Shown in pieces: positions 63,674 through 64,000 of a DNA stretch of 64,000 nucleotides. The notes beneath the pieces were generated by a model. The model was not told the origin of the DNA, made no database searches, and saw nothing but the letters and a program-made list of their open reading frames with translations. The stretch is from Leisingera daeponensis (lineage in GTDB: Bacteria; Pseudomonadota; Alphaproteobacteria; Rhodobacterales; Rhodobacteraceae): the NCBI RefSeq assembly GCF_019801465.1, contig NZ_JAHVJA010000001.1:868001-932000 (forward strand), written 5' to 3'. Each line of letters starts with the position of its first letter. Positions within the stretch are counted from its first letter, which is position 1. The translations under genes were made by a program, and so were the position numbers.

Positions 63674-63886
63674 ATGCCGAAACGATTCCGCCTGACCCGC
63701 CGCCTGCCGATCGCCATGACGGAGGACGGCTACCGCAGGCTGAAGAAGTTCGCCCAGGAGGCGGGGCTGGACGAGGGAGAAGCGCTGTCATTCCTGTTCG
63801 AGAATTTCGACAGCGTGACGGACTACGAGAACCTGAGCCACCGGCTGCGGCTGTTCAACGCCGAGCTGGAGGCGCGAAAGCGCTAG
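63674..63886 (+). CDS. Small basic protein between two acyl-CoA dehydrogenase genes
   Basis: A 70-residue charged protein, starting MPKRFRLTRRLPIAMTEDGY, with a helical middle (EDGYRRLKKFAQEAGLDEG) and a Glu/Arg-rich end. No signal or membrane segment. It could be a ribbon-helix-helix-like DNA-binding or a protein-binding peptide; I do not recognise it. It sits in the same operon as the flanking dehydrogenases, 73 bp and 23 bp away. Confidence 0.65.
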   Translation: MPKRFRLTRRLPIAMTEDGYRRLKKFAQEAGLDEGEALSFLFENFDSVTDYENLSHRLRLFNAELEARKR

Positions 63887-63909
63887 CAAAGCGCAGCAAA
63901 GGGAGAGAG

Positions 63910-64000
63910 ATGACCGAGACGCACTCCGCATGGATGACGGAAGAGCATCAGATGCTTGGGGAGATGACCGCCCAGTTCATCACCAATGAATGGGCCCCCA
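63910..64000 (+). CDS. Acyl-CoA dehydrogenase family protein, 5' end only
   Basis: The first 30 codons of a further gene, MTETHSAWMTEEHQMLGEMT then AQFITNEWAP, matching the N-terminal helix of acyl-CoA dehydrogenases (TEEHQML..TAQFI..EW.P). AGGGAGAG lies directly before the ATG. The rest is outside the window. Confidence 0.7.
   Translation, partial: MTETHSAWMTEEHQMLGEMTAQFITNEWAP

Overview
The window is 64 kb of GC-rich, densely coded chromosome from an alphaproteobacterium, almost certainly a Rhodobacteraceae (Roseobacter-group) member. This rests on gene content: an NDUFA12-mlaD-DUF2155 cluster, a DUF2312/GapR nucleoid protein, an opgCGH glucan operon, a DmdC-like long acyl-CoA dehydrogenase, a fused MrpAB antiporter subunit and a SqrR-type persulfide sensor. 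I see no rRNA, tRNA, CRISPR, insertion sequence, phage or plasmid replication gene. No gene-free stretch exceeds about 300 bp. The largest gaps are near 1264-1555, 3038-3328, 11986-12216, 27539-27787, 41630-41886 and 61058-61343.

Layout. 1-3.0 kb: 5'-part of preT (pyrimidine reduction) behind a RutR-like palindrome, a RidA protein, gapR and two small unknown proteins. 3.2-5.5 kb: a persulfide-detoxification operon (metallo-beta-lactamase persulfide dioxygenase, split YeeE/YedE transporter, DUF442 protein) behind a promoter with an embedded inverted repeat. 5.8-10.6 kb: a FliM/FliN-like protein, then a three-gene signalling unit (receiver, small membrane protein, symporter-histidine kinase). 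10.7-19.8 kb: an XRE regulator divergent from a Liv-type ABC importer, then an acyl-CoA synthetase divergent from a PAS-LuxR regulator. 19.9-26.3 kb: core genes accBC, aat, DUF2155, mlaD, NDUFA12, a second RidA, clpX, clpP. 26.5-30.9 kb: GlxA-type regulator, SqrR-like ArsR regulator, PhoX-like Tat protein, DUF302 protein. 31.0-33.8 kb: a TPP enzyme translationally coupled to a family III CoA-transferase. 34.1-40.1 kb: TPR protein and opgC-opgG-opgH. 40.3-41.6 kb: a secreted esterase/depolymerase and an anchored rhodanese. 41.9-47.8 kb: complete Mrp Na+/H+ antiporter (A/B fused, C, D, E, F, G). 47.8-51.1 kb: selenium genes, an oxidoreductase-SelD fusion convergent with mnmH. 51.3-60.6 kb: MarR regulator, YedK/HMCES, TPR-sulfotransferase, DUF1992, 5'-nucleotidase, DUF952-pyrD-arsC-like, MATE exporter and two hotdog thioesterases. 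60.7-64.0 kb: two paralogous MerR regulators and the start of an acyl-CoA dehydrogenase operon.

How the genes fit together. The persulfide operon has no local regulator, but a regulator with the two SqrR-type cysteines lies 23 kb downstream. The Liv-type importer, XRE regulator and acyl-CoA synthetase suggest uptake and CoA activation of a carboxylic acid. The selenium pair supports selenouridine in tRNA. The MerR pair probably controls acyl-CoA degradation.

The least explained signals are non-coding. They include a perfect 22-bp palindrome at 54743-54764 followed at once by a second hairpin, and a three-way-junction element at 40161-40249. There is also an 11-mer shared by the accB leader and a 13-bp inverted repeat upstream of the NDUFA12 gene. 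Several clean operator-like palindromes sit in promoters. Among coding regions, the TPP enzyme/CoA-transferase pair and the symporter-kinase unit look most worth functional work.
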